In this document: in pieces, positions 44,159 through 53,384 of the stretch | Layout: the number at the start of each line of letters is the position of its first letter | Position numbering within the stretch: position 1 is the first letter of the stretch | Notes under the pieces: model-generated | What the model was told of the DNA's origin: nothing | Databases searched by the model: none | Seen by the model: only the letters and a program-made list of their open reading frames with translations | DNA from: Asaia sp003994335 | Lineage (GTDB): Bacteria; Pseudomonadota; Alphaproteobacteria; Acetobacterales; Acetobacteraceae | Direction of reading: 5' to 3' | Length of the DNA stretch: 64,000 bases | NCBI RefSeq assembly: GCF_037151175.1 | Contig: NZ_JBBCOR010000004.1 | Span: 186,001-250,000 of the forward strand | Made by a program: the position numbers and the translations under genes

Positions 44159-47100
44159 ATGTGGGATTTCCTGCAAGCCAATAAGTTGGCGGTTTTGGGC
44201 CTGTGCGTGTTTCTCGTTCTGGCGGGGCTGTTCGTCGTGCCGGATCTGCCGGTCGAACCCGTGCCCGATATCTCGCCGCAGCAAGTGCTCGTTTCGGTCA
44301 CTTCTCCCGGTCTGGCCACCGAAGAGGTCGAGAAACAGATCACCTTCCCGCTGGAAGCCAGCCTGACCGGGCTGCCTGATCTGATTGATCTGCGCTCCGT
44401 GTCCCGGACCGGCGTCTCGGTTGTCTATCTGCAATTCGACGATCATTCCGATCTGGATCTCGACCGCACCCGGGTGACGGAACGTCTGCAAAAGGCCCGT
44501 GAGTCCATTACCGCCTCGGTCAGTGTCTCGATGGGGCCGCTCGCAACGGGCATGGGCGAGATCATGCAGATCGAGATCGCTGGAGACCGGCGTTATTCGC
44601 CCATCGCCCTCAATCGCCTCATGACCTGGACCGTGGCACCACAACTGCGCCTTGTGCCGGGTGTGGCCGATGTGAATGTCAATGGAGGCGCAGAGGAGAC
44701 CTATACGCTCACGCTCGACCCGGCGCGTATGCGCGCGCATGACGTGTCGCTCGGCCAGATCTCGACCGCGATCGACAGCAATAACGCGTCTTCAGGGGGG
44801 GGATGGATCAGCCACCAGGCCGAGCAGCAGGTGGTGGTGGGGCGCGCCATGGTTGGTTCACTGGCCGATTTCGCCGCGATCCCGGTCAAGATGACGGGTA
44901 ATGGTGTGGCGGTCAGACTGCGTGATCTGGGCAGCGTCGCGCTGGGCGCGCGGTTGCGCCTCGGTGCCGTCACGCGTGATGGCAAGGGCGAGATCGTCAA
45001 TGGCGTCGTGCTCATGCAGAAAGGAGCGAGCTCGAACGCGACCCTTGCTGCCATCAACAAGGCGCTTCCCGCCATCAACCAGACCCTGCCGCCCGGCGTG
45101 ACGCTCAGGCCATTTTACAGTCGGGCCACCCTGACTGACGAAACGATTCACACCATCAAGGAAAACCTCATACTCGGAGCCATCCTGGTGTTCGTGACAC
45201 TTCTGGTGGTTCTGGGGAACTGGCGCGCCGCTCTGGTGATCATCTCGGTCATCCCCGTTTCACTGGTCATGGCATTCGTCGGCATGCGTGTGTTCGGCAT
45301 ATCGGCCAATCTGCTGAGCCTTGGCGCGATCGATTTCGGCATGATCGTCGATGGCTCACTCGTGGTTGTCGAGCATCTCATGGTCGAACGTGCCAATGCG
45401 CGTGTCAGCGCCGGTGTGGGCGGGGACGTTGACGAGCGACTGGAGACTCTGGCGGTTCATACGGTGCGCGTCGTGCTGCGTCCTGTCACCTTCGCCATCT
45501 TTGTGATCATCATGGTCTACCTGCCCATTCTCACCCTTCAGGGTGTTGAGGGGCGGATGTTCAGGCCAATGGCGCAGACCATCATCATGGGACTGCTGAC
45601 CTCGCTCGTCTACGGCTTTATCGTCGTGCCGGTTCTGTCCGCGCTTCTGATGCGCAATGCGCCGCAGGATCGCGAAACGCGTTTCGTCCAGTTTCTCAGG
45701 CGGCGTTACGAGCCTGCCCTTGATTGGTGCGCTGCGCATACCCGCAGCGTTTTCATGGGCACAGCCTGCATCTTCCTGCTCGCCCTCGTGCTGGCCTCGC
45801 GGCTCGGCGGCGAATTCGTGCCCCAGCTCGAAGAGGGCGCGCTGGTGGTCAATGCCATGCGCCTGCCGAGCGCTTCTCTGCCTACCGTTCTGGCATCGGT
45901 CACGGAAGAGGAGCGCCTGTTGCGCAGTTTCCCTGAAGTCGAGACGGTAGTGAGCAATACGGGCACTGCTGCGATCCCGACCGATCCCATGGGGACGAAC
46001 GAAACGGATAGTTTCGTGTTTCTCAAGCCTCGTCGGGACTGGCGGCCGGGCATGACGCAGGCCCGGCTCGTCAGGGCCATGAGCGATAAGCTGAGCCATG
46101 GACTGCCCGATTCAGCCTATTCCTTCACGCAGCCGATCGAGATGCGCATGGATGATCTGCTTTCCGGTGTGCGGACGCAGCTTGCCATCTCGATTTATGG
46201 CGATGATCTGGCGATGCTCGATCGGCTCGGTGCGAAGCTTGTGGGCGTGATCGCTTCCGTGCCTGGGGCCGCCGATGTTGCCCAGCAGGGCGAGGGGTCT
46301 GTGCCTTACCTGCATATGGACATCAATCGTGATGCTGCCGCGCGACTGGGCGTGAGCGTGCCCGAAATCCTGGGAACCATCGAAGCGGTGGGCGGGCATA
46401 TCGGCCGCCCGGTGATTGTCGATAATGCGCTCATACCGACCCAGATCCGCTTTCGCGAAGAGGCAACCTCCTCGATCGCGCGCCTGGGCGGGTTGCAGGT
46501 TCGGCGTGAAGACGGGACAGGCTGGGTGCTGCTCAAGGATGTCACCCATATCGCGCTTGATCAGGGCACGGCGCGTATCGATCGCGACAGCCTGCGCAGG
46601 CGTGTGATCGTCCAGGCCAATGTGCGCGGGCGCGATGTGCGCTCTTTCGTGACCGCCGCGCAGGAGAAGGTCGCGCGGGAAATGACCCTGCCTTCGGGGT
46701 ATCGCCTCGCCTGGGCGGGGCAGTTTCGCAATCTCGACTCTGCCATGAACCGCCTGACACGCGTGGTGCCCATCGCGCTCGTGCTGATCTTCATGTTTCT
46801 CGTTCTGGCACTGGGGTCACCGCGCGCGGCTCTTCTGGTGTTCATCAATCTGCCCGTTGCTGCAACGGGGGGCGTTTTCGCTCTCGCTCTGCGCGGTCTG
46901 CCGTTCAGCATCGCGGCGGGGATCGGGTTCATCGCGCTTTTCGGTGTCGCCATTCTGAATGGCGTTGTGTTGGTAAGCCAGATCCGGACCTATCGAGAGG
47001 CAGGCCTTGCCGCGGCCGAGGCGGCCTTCACCGCAGCACGGTCACGCTTCAGGCCGGTACTGGCAACGGCTTCAGTAGCCAGTCTCGGTTTCTTCCCCAT

Positions 47101-47275
47101 GGCATTTTCGGGCAGTGCGGGGGCAGAGGTCGAGCGTCCCCTCGCTACGGTGGTGATTGGAGGGTTGATGACCTCAACCCTTCTGACGCTTCTCGTTCTG
47201 CCCCTGCTTTACGCCCGGTTCTTCAGCCACGAGGATGGGCCCGAGACGCTGAATACAGGCGATCAGCCCATGTGA
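44159..47275 (+). CDS. Heavy-metal RND efflux pump (CzcA/CusA family, HME)
   Basis: A 1038-residue inner membrane proton antiporter with 12 helices and two large periplasmic loops. It has the DLPVEPVPDISPQQV opening of the heavy-metal branch and, in helix 4, DFGMIVDGSLVVVEH with Asp392, Asp398 and Glu405, the charged triad typical of divalent-cation (Zn/Co/Ni/Cd) pumps such as CzcA rather than monovalent CusA. No methionine relay is apparent by eye. It follows the adaptor after seven bases. No outer membrane channel is encoded in this operon, so it must borrow one. Its last 13 bases overlap the convergent glyoxalase-fold gene. Confidence 0.93.
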   Translation: MWDFLQANKLAVLGLCVFLVLAGLFVVPDLPVEPVPDISPQQVLVSVTSPGLATEEVEKQITFPLEASLTGLPDLIDLRSVSRTGVSVVYLQFDDHSDLDLDRTRVTERLQKARESITASVSVSMGPLATGMGEIMQIEIAGDRRYSPIALNRLMTWTVAPQLRLVPGVADVNVNGGAEETYTLTLDPARMRAHDVSLGQISTAIDSNNASSGGGWISHQAEQQVVVGRAMVGSLADFAAIPVKMTGNGVAVRLRDLGSVALGARLRLGAVTRDGKGEIVNGVVLMQKGASSNATLAAINKALPAINQTLPPGVTLRPFYSRATLTDETIHTIKENLILGAILVFVTLLVVLGNWRAALVIISVIPVSLVMAFVGMRVFGISANLLSLGAIDFGMIVDGSLVVVEHLMVERANARVSAGVGGDVDERLETLAVHTVRVVLRPVTFAIFVIIMVYLPILTLQGVEGRMFRPMAQTIIMGLLTSLVYGFIVVPVLSALLMRNAPQDRETRFVQFLRRRYEPALDWCAAHTRSVFMGTACIFLLALVLASRLGGEFVPQLEEGALVVNAMRLPSASLPTVLASVTEEERLLRSFPEVETVVSNTGTAAIPTDPMGTNETDSFVFLKPRRDWRPGMTQARLVRAMSDKLSHGLPDSAYSFTQPIEMRMDDLLSGVRTQLAISIYGDDLAMLDRLGAKLVGVIASVPGAADVAQQGEGSVPYLHMDINRDAAARLGVSVPEILGTIEAVGGHIGRPVIVDNALIPTQIRFREEATSSIARLGGLQVRREDGTGWVLLKDVTHIALDQGTARIDRDSLRRRVIVQANVRGRDVRSFVTAAQEKVAREMTLPSGYRLAWAGQFRNLDSAMNRLTRVVPIALVLIFMFLVLALGSPRAALLVFINLPVAATGGVFALALRGLPFSIAAGIGFIALFGVAILNGVVLVSQIRTYREAGLAAAEAAFTAARSRFRPVLATASVASLGFFPMAFSGSAGAEVERPLATVVIGGLMTSTLLTLLVLPLLYARFFSHEDGPETLNTGDQPM

Positions 47276-47643
47276 TAGAGGGCGCAGAGCTTGTTGCCCG
47301 ACGGATCACGCAGATAGGCCAGATAGAGCGTGCCGATGGCGGAGTCACGCGGGCCGGGCGGGTTTTCAATGGCGGTGCCACCATGGGCCACGCCAGCCTT
47401 GTGCCAGGCGTCGACCGCCTCGGGTGATGGCGCCTTGAAGCCGATCGTGCCGCCATTCGCGCCAGTCGCTTCCTCGCCATTCAAGGGGGTGGTGATCATG
47501 AGTCGGCCGCCGTCATGCGTATAGAAAAGGCGGTTCTGAGGCGCGATCGCTCCCGGCGGACAGCCCAGTGCGCCGAGCGTGGCATCGTAAAATGCCTTCG
47601 AGGCTTCAAGGTTGTTGCTGCCGATCGTGATGTGACTGAACAA
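47263..47643 (-). CDS. VOC (glyoxalase/bleomycin-resistance fold) protein
   Basis: A 126-residue single-domain vicinal oxygen chelate protein. It starts MFSHITIGSNNLEASKAFYDATL, with His4 as a likely metal ligand, and ends AYLRDPSGNKLCALYH. The family includes lyases, dioxygenases and drug-binding proteins; this subgroup of about 125 residues is mostly uncharacterised. It is convergent with the RND pump gene and shares 13 bases with it. No neighbour hints at a substrate. Confidence 0.85.
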   Translation of the reverse strand: MFSHITIGSNNLEASKAFYDATLGALGCPPGAIAPQNRLFYTHDGGRLMITTPLNGEEATGANGGTIGFKAPSPEAVDAWHKAGVAHGGTAIENPPGPRDSAIGTLYLAYLRDPSGNKLCALYHMG

Positions 47644-47936
47644 GGCATGTCTCCTTTTCTGGCGGTCTCGGTCTCGCCGGAGACGCGCGCTTCGTGTCTG
47701 TCGGGCAGAATGCTCTGCCGGCGCGAAGGATCGGGAGAACGCAAGACGCTGTCAATTGTCCTGCCAGGCAGGCGCCCTGTATCAGGCGATCATGGCGGTC
47801 CGCTGACTCGGTACTTGCGCAGGTACGGCTGTCTCGCATTGTTTTCGCACGATCTTGGCGCTGGCAGGGCGCGCAATTGGGCAGAACGGGTCGAGAAGCG
47901 TGTTTCGTATCGAGAAGGCCTCGGACCTTGAAGGAC
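47644..47936. other. Gene-free stretch
   Basis: About 290 bases upstream of the VOC gene and downstream of the TonB receptor. Open frames occur on both strands but they show no family resemblance. The VOC promoter should lie here. I see nothing else. Confidence 0.4.
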
Positions 47937-47970
47937 AAAAAGCCGGAAGCGTCTCCGCTCCCGGCTTTTT
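47937..47970 (-). terminator. Intrinsic terminator of the TonB receptor gene
   Basis: Read on the minus strand, AAAGCCGGGAGCG pairs with CGCTTCCGGCTTT (one G-T pair) over a GAGA loop and ends in TTTTT. It lies 20 bases beyond the receptor stop codon. The A-run on the other side makes it potentially two-way. Confidence 0.88.
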
Positions 47971-47989
47971 ACCTGTCCTGTCACCCGTT

Positions 47990-50527
47990 TCAGAGGCTGG
48001 CGCTGACACGACCGAAATAATAGCCACCGGTAAAGGGGACCTGGTTGGAAAACTGATCATACATCGAGCCACCCGCCGGGACGAGATTGCCCGGAAGACG
48101 ACGGGGGCGAACATTGAACACGTTGTTCACACCGATCGAGGCATGGACGCGCGAGGTGATCTTGTAGCCGATCTCCAGATCGGTCAGCCAGCGCGGGGTA
48201 TTCTTGAACTGGCCGAAGCAGGAATTGGAATAGCGCAGGGCACCGCCACTGGCGCATGTGGCGGAGGCCGGGGTCCAATCCTGATAGGTCATCATATTGG
48301 TGGTTTCACCATAGCGGCTCTGGCGGATATTCACATCCCATTTGCCGATCGTCCACAGGGCATTGAGGATGATCTTGCTGCGCGGTGTCGCGGTGGTGAT
48401 GTAGGCGATGGTCTGCTCGTTCAGCAATGGCTTGCCGATGGTCGAGATGCCGTTGTGATGCAGACGCGTGCGGTTGAGGTTGAAGGCCGCCATCAGTGCC
48501 AGATTGCCGTATTGGTGCATATGCACCAGATAATCGGCCTTGATATCCAGCCCCTGTGTGCGCGTGCTGGCCCCGTTCGACAGGAAGTAGGCTGAGGAGG
48601 CTGCCGCATTGGTGGCCGTGGGAGAGACATCGAAGCCAAAGGAGCGGATGGCGTCCAGCGCCTGCGCTCCGCGTACCGTGCCACCCTGAACGATGCGGTC
48701 ACGCAGATTGATCTGGTACACATCGGCCTCGACATGCAGACCACGCACCGGCTCCATGGTGAAGCCCGCACTGGCATTGACCGAACGTTCAGGCTTCAGG
48801 CCCTGAGCACCCAGCGAGCGGGCGGCTGCCGATTCAACTGGCAACTGGCCGCCGACACTGCCCGTACCGGCGAAGATGTTCAGACGGCTGAAATGGGATT
48901 CCTGCAGCGTCGGCGCACGGAACCCGTTGGCGATAGTGCCGCGCAGCGCAAAACGATTGGTGAAGTCATAGCGCGCGGAAAGCTTGCCGTTTTCGGTGTT
49001 GTCTGTGTCGGTATAATATTCGTAGCGGCCTGCCACATCGATGGAGAGCTTGCGTGTGGGGCGGAAGGTCGCGTCCACATAGGCTGAGTAGATGTTGCGA
49101 TACCATGTGCCAGCCGATTGCGGCGGAATACCGGCATGCTCTACCGGACCACCATCGAGATAGGATTCCGGATTACCCGAGATGATCTGATAGGAATCCA
49201 GACGATGCTCGCCGCCAAAGGCGAGGCTGACCGGCATGGACCAGATTTTGAACCCGCGACGCAGATCGAGATTATTGGTCCATTGCGTGTTTTTCTGGGT
49301 GTAGTCCCAGAATTTGCTGGGAGAGTATCCTGTACGGGCGAGTTCGCCCAGATTGACGACGTCTTGGATGCTGATGCGGGAATTATCACCGCCATACACG
49401 GTCGAGAGATTCCAGTCGAAACCGAACAGGTTCTCGCCCTTGAGGCCCAGTTCTGCAGCGTAATCAAGTTCGTCATCGCCCGTAATGGGGCGGAGTTCGC
49501 TGATGCCTGCTGCAGGCACGATATAGGGATATTTATAAGCGCGCATTTCGGCATGGCGATAGCCGAGCGTGGCCTGTCCGTAGAGCTCGATGCCAGCTGC
49601 AAGCGGCTTGCCGAAATTGAGCGCAAAGGTCTCGCGCGTCTCCTTCGGCGTGCTCAGATAATCGGTCTTGCGACCGCGCCAGCTCTCGGAACCAGGCTTG
49701 ACGCCCACGAAGTAATTCTTGGTATCGGCACCGGCAGGCCAGTAGCCGAGCAGAGCATGATCCGGCCCCCACGCAATGGCATGCTGCGTCTGATAGAACT
49801 GGGCACCCAGATGCACATAGCCGTCCTTGCCGAGCTTGAATCCGCCATCGGCGTCCAGCTGATATTGTTCGCCACTGCCAAGATAGGCATTCGCACCACC
49901 CTGACCGCTGAGCGTCAGCCCGTGATCCTTTTTCTTGGTGATAATGTTTACCACACCGGCGATGGCGTCAGAACCATACATGGCGGCAGCACCATCTTCG
50001 AGCACTTCGATATGGTCGATCATGTTGCCAGCCAGCATGTTCAGATCGACGCCCGAGGAGGCAAACTGGGGACCAGGCTTCTGCACGATATTGGCGGTCG
50101 AGTGACGGCGCTTGCCATCGACCAGAACCAGCGTCTCGTTCGGCCCAAGGCCGCGCATCTGGATGGACGACACCAGAGAATTGGTGTTCGATCCGCGGGC
50201 GCTCATGGTGATCGATGGATAGGTGCGTGTGAGCGCATTGGCCACGTTCAATTCGCCTGAGCGTTCCAGCGTTTTGGACGAGATGACCACAACGGGGCTG
50301 ATGCTCTGGCGGGCCTTTACATGGCTCTCACGCGTACCGGTCACGACCACCTGCTCGGCGTCATCCGAGCCTTTGACGAATTTGTTCTTCTTCGTCAGGG
50401 CAGTGGTCTTGTCAGCTTTTTTCTGCGCGACTTCCTGCGCCTCGGCGGCGCTTGCGGCATCGGCAGCGCGGCTCACGAAAGGCGTGCAGGCAGTCGTTGC
50501 AACGAGGAACAGGGCAAGTCTTTTCAC
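47990..50527 (-). CDS. TonB-dependent outer membrane receptor
   Basis: An 845-residue receptor. A signal peptide (KRLALFLVATTACTPFVSRA) is followed by an Ala/Lys-rich linker, a TonB-box-like EQVVVTGTR, the plug domain with IQMRGLGPNETLVLVDGKRR and VLEDGAAAMYGSDAIAGVVNIITKK, and a 22-strand barrel. The plug sequence resembles receptors for plant metabolites or carbohydrates rather than siderophores, but the ligand cannot be deduced. The GTG at 50527 is chosen for GGAGAG four bases upstream; the frame is open to a TTG at 50566. It is divergent from an S46 peptidase and ends at a strong terminator. Confidence 0.93.
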   Translation of the reverse strand: MKRLALFLVATTACTPFVSRAADAASAAEAQEVAQKKADKTTALTKKNKFVKGSDDAEQVVVTGTRESHVKARQSISPVVVISSKTLERSGELNVANALTRTYPSITMSARGSNTNSLVSSIQMRGLGPNETLVLVDGKRRHSTANIVQKPGPQFASSGVDLNMLAGNMIDHIEVLEDGAAAMYGSDAIAGVVNIITKKKDHGLTLSGQGGANAYLGSGEQYQLDADGGFKLGKDGYVHLGAQFYQTQHAIAWGPDHALLGYWPAGADTKNYFVGVKPGSESWRGRKTDYLSTPKETRETFALNFGKPLAAGIELYGQATLGYRHAEMRAYKYPYIVPAAGISELRPITGDDELDYAAELGLKGENLFGFDWNLSTVYGGDNSRISIQDVVNLGELARTGYSPSKFWDYTQKNTQWTNNLDLRRGFKIWSMPVSLAFGGEHRLDSYQIISGNPESYLDGGPVEHAGIPPQSAGTWYRNIYSAYVDATFRPTRKLSIDVAGRYEYYTDTDNTENGKLSARYDFTNRFALRGTIANGFRAPTLQESHFSRLNIFAGTGSVGGQLPVESAAARSLGAQGLKPERSVNASAGFTMEPVRGLHVEADVYQINLRDRIVQGGTVRGAQALDAIRSFGFDVSPTATNAAASSAYFLSNGASTRTQGLDIKADYLVHMHQYGNLALMAAFNLNRTRLHHNGISTIGKPLLNEQTIAYITTATPRSKIILNALWTIGKWDVNIRQSRYGETTNMMTYQDWTPASATCASGGALRYSNSCFGQFKNTPRWLTDLEIGYKITSRVHASIGVNNVFNVRPRRLPGNLVPAGGSMYDQFSNQVPFTGGYYFGRVSASL

Positions 50528-51221
50528 CAGTCTCTCCGACACGTGTCTTGATGTAACGCGTCGCAAAAGCGTTACCGAGTGGGTCGGAGTAAAGTTAAGC
50601 TTTTATGGCAATATGTCGTAACATTTCTGTTTCTTGTTTCAGTATTTCAAGCGCTTCTCTGGCGCATGAACGACACTGACAGGGAAATATCTCAAATCGA
50701 CGGTGAAGTAACAATACTATAATAACTTCTAGAAAAATACCGCTTATCCTAAGTTCATGAAATGATACTAAAGTGAGTGACAATGTGCTCCTTGTGTATT
50801 GCATTCGTCCGGGAGCGTTTCTCGAGGCATCGATTACCGTTAATCGTCCAGAGCCAATGGGCCTCGATCATACGAAACGATGCGTAACTACTTAGTAAAA
50901 ATCTTTTTATGAGGATGAAGGACGCATGCTGCCCCTTGTTCGGCCGTGACGAGATGTCCTGGGGATTTCTGGGAGTGTCATCAAACTGTCATCGGTTACG
51001 ATCGGTCCGGGGTGCCGTGCCTGAAAGGTTTTGCGTTGTCCCGGGGCGCGGCGAACCAGCAGAGCCGATCACATGATACGTGCACTGTCGGCGATTCCGA
51101 AGCGATGTTTCCTTAGCTTTATCGTAATGTTCCGATCCCGGATTGCTCCCGTTTCGAATTTGCATATTCAGCCATCTTATGGATTGATACATTATATCAT
51201 AATCGAGACGAGATCCTGCCC
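50528..51221. other. AT-rich divergent regulatory region
   Basis: A 694-base gap between the TonB receptor and the S46 peptidase. The part from about 50590 to 50920 is much richer in A and T than the rest of the window and has no convincing gene; a 69-codon minus frame at 50595-50804 has no clear ribosome binding site or family look. A Pho-box-like direct repeat lies at 50975-50992. Confidence 0.5.
50975..50992 (+). promoter_or_regulatory. Pho-box-like direct repeat
   Basis: GTGTCAT-caaa-CTGTCAT: two 7-bp units at 11-bp spacing. The second equals the PhoB consensus unit CTGTCAT and the first differs by one base. It lies 230 bases before the S46 peptidase start on the same strand, so a phosphate-controlled promoter toward that gene is plausible. 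Confidence 0.55.
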
Positions 51222-53312
51222 ATGTCCCAAGCCCGGTCTTCCCTCCTGCTCTCTTCAGCGCTGCTTGGCGCGTTTGCCTTTGCCAGTACCGCCCATGCCG
51301 ATGAAGGCATGTGGACCTTCGACCATCTGCCGAAGGCTGCCCTGCAGAAGGGATATGGCTTTACCCCGGATGCACGCTGGATCCAGCATGTCGTGCAATC
51401 TTCGGCTCGTCTGGCCGAAGGCTGCTCTGCGTCCTTCGTATCGGGCGACGGTCTGGTGATGACCAATCATCACTGCGCCAATTCCTGCCTGGCTGCCTTG
51501 TCGGACAAGGGTCATGATTATTTCCGCGATGGGTTTTACACCAAGGAGCTCGCTGATGAGCGTCAGTGCCCCGGTATGGAGCTCGACCGTCTGGACACCA
51601 TGAGGGATGTCTCCGCCCCTGTCGCCGAGGCCACCAAGGGCAAGCAGGGCGCTGCCTATTCGGCAGCCTTGCAGGAAGTGGAGAGCAAGCTCACCAAAGA
51701 CTGCATCGGTGGTGATGACGAACACTGGCGTTGCGACATGGTGCCGCTCTACCATGGTGGCCAGACTGCGCTCTACCGGTATCGCCGTTACAAGGACGTA
51801 CGCGTCGTGATGGCCCCCGAGCAGGGGATCGCCTTTTTCGGCGGGGACCCGGATAATTTCGACTACCCTCGCTATGATATCGATTTGTCGATGTTGCGCG
51901 TCTATGAGGGCGGCAAGCCGGTCCATACACCGTTCCTGCAATTCGACCCCAATGGCCCCAAAGCCGATGATCTGGTCTTCACCTCGGGCAATCCGGGGCG
52001 CACGCAGCGCGGTCTTCCCGCTTCTGCTCTCGCCTTCCAGCGGGATGTCGCCAACCCGGCCATCATCTCTGCCCTGACCCTGCGCGAGGGGATGCTCTGG
52101 CAGTATAGTCGCGAGAGCGCGGAACACGAAAAACAGGCTGAGGACGCGCTCTTCTTCATCCAGAACGGGATCAAATCCTATTCCGGCACGCAGGCTGCCC
52201 TGCAATCAGGCGATATCGTCTCGCGCCGTGTGAAGGAAGACGCCGCGCTCCAAGCCTGGATTGACGCCGATCCAGCACGGCGCGCGGCCTACGGCCAGCC
52301 TTTCAGGACCGTCGACAAGGCCATCGCGCTCGAGAAAGATCTCTTTTCGCGCAATCTCGCCATCGGCATGGTGTTTCGCGGGTTCCTCGATGACGTCATG
52401 ACACTGGTAGAGGGGGCGCATGAGCGTGAGAAGCCCGATGCCAAGCGCCATGCGGGGTATCATGACGCCCAGCTCGGGGAAATAGAAACGGCTCTCGCTG
52501 CCAAAGAACCTTTCTACCCGGACCTCGAAACTGCCTCTCTTGCGCTCAGCCTGACCAGCCTGCGCCAGATTGCCGGAGCGGATGATCCGTTGGTTCGTCT
52601 TACTCTTGGCAAAGAAGCCCCCGATGCCCTGGCGGCAAGTCTGATCAAGGGTACAAAGCTTTCTGACCCGGCTGCGCGGTTGGCTCTCTGGAAGGGCGGT
52701 CTCAAGACGATCGAAGCCTCTACCGATCCTCTCATCGTGTTCGCGCGCCGGATCTACCCCAGCTACACGACGCTGCATGACAAGATGCGCGACGACGTTT
52801 CTGCCCCCTTGCACAAGGCGCAGGGCGATATCGCCCGCGCGCGTTTCGCTCAGGCCAAGGCCGAGGGGCGTCTGGATGCTCTTTATCCTGACGCAACATT
52901 CTCGCCACGCCTGTCCTATGGCACGGTCAAAGGCTGGCGCAAGAATGGCGTCGATGTTGCGCCCTTCACCGATTTTGCAGGCATGTACGGTCACGCGACA
53001 GGGGCAGAGCCTTTTGCTCTGCCCAAACGCTGGCTCGACGCGAAGGCGCGCCTTCCCCTGTCGACCCATCTTGATTTCGTCTCCACCAACGATATCGTCG
53101 GTGGCAATTCAGGCTCACCGGTGCTGAACCGTGAGGGCAAGGCGGTCGGACTCATTTTCGACGGCAACCTGCCGAGCCTCGCGGGTGACCTCTACTACGA
53201 CATCAGCAATAACCGCGCCGTCGCTACCGATACGAGCGCCATCATCACGGCCCTCAAACTCGTCTACAACGAGGAAAGTCTGGCGAACGAACTCACGAAC
53301 GGCCATCGCTGA
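51222..53312 (+). CDS. S46 family dipeptidyl-peptidase (DPP7/DAP BII-like)
   Basis: A 696-residue exported serine peptidase that removes dipeptides from peptide N-termini. A signal peptide of about 26 residues ends STAHA-DE. The chymotrypsin-like double barrel carries the triad: His in TNHHC (83-84), Asp in DNFDYPR (211-217) and Ser630 in GGNSGSPV. An alpha-helical lid domain lies between. The residue 18 after Ser630 is Gly648, as in DPP7 and DAP BII, which favour hydrophobic or small side chains, while DPP11 has Arg there for acidic ones. It sits divergent from a TonB receptor, hinting at uptake of peptide products, and downstream of a Pho-box-like site. Confidence 0.92.
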   Translation: MSQARSSLLLSSALLGAFAFASTAHADEGMWTFDHLPKAALQKGYGFTPDARWIQHVVQSSARLAEGCSASFVSGDGLVMTNHHCANSCLAALSDKGHDYFRDGFYTKELADERQCPGMELDRLDTMRDVSAPVAEATKGKQGAAYSAALQEVESKLTKDCIGGDDEHWRCDMVPLYHGGQTALYRYRRYKDVRVVMAPEQGIAFFGGDPDNFDYPRYDIDLSMLRVYEGGKPVHTPFLQFDPNGPKADDLVFTSGNPGRTQRGLPASALAFQRDVANPAIISALTLREGMLWQYSRESAEHEKQAEDALFFIQNGIKSYSGTQAALQSGDIVSRRVKEDAALQAWIDADPARRAAYGQPFRTVDKAIALEKDLFSRNLAIGMVFRGFLDDVMTLVEGAHEREKPDAKRHAGYHDAQLGEIETALAAKEPFYPDLETASLALSLTSLRQIAGADDPLVRLTLGKEAPDALAASLIKGTKLSDPAARLALWKGGLKTIEASTDPLIVFARRIYPSYTTLHDKMRDDVSAPLHKAQGDIARARFAQAKAEGRLDALYPDATFSPRLSYGTVKGWRKNGVDVAPFTDFAGMYGHATGAEPFALPKRWLDAKARLPLSTHLDFVSTNDIVGGNSGSPVLNREGKAVGLIFDGNLPSLAGDLYYDISNNRAVATDTSAIITALKLVYNEESLANELTNGHR

Positions 53313-53384
53313 CAGGGAGGGAGCCTCTCAAGACGAATATGTTCCAACGTGCACTGTGATGGAGCCCCATGGCGGAGAGGTTTC

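Noticed and set aside
50595..50804. 69-codon minus-strand gene in the AT-rich spacer
   Set aside because: It has no clear ribosome binding site, no family look, and lies in low-complexity AT-rich DNA.
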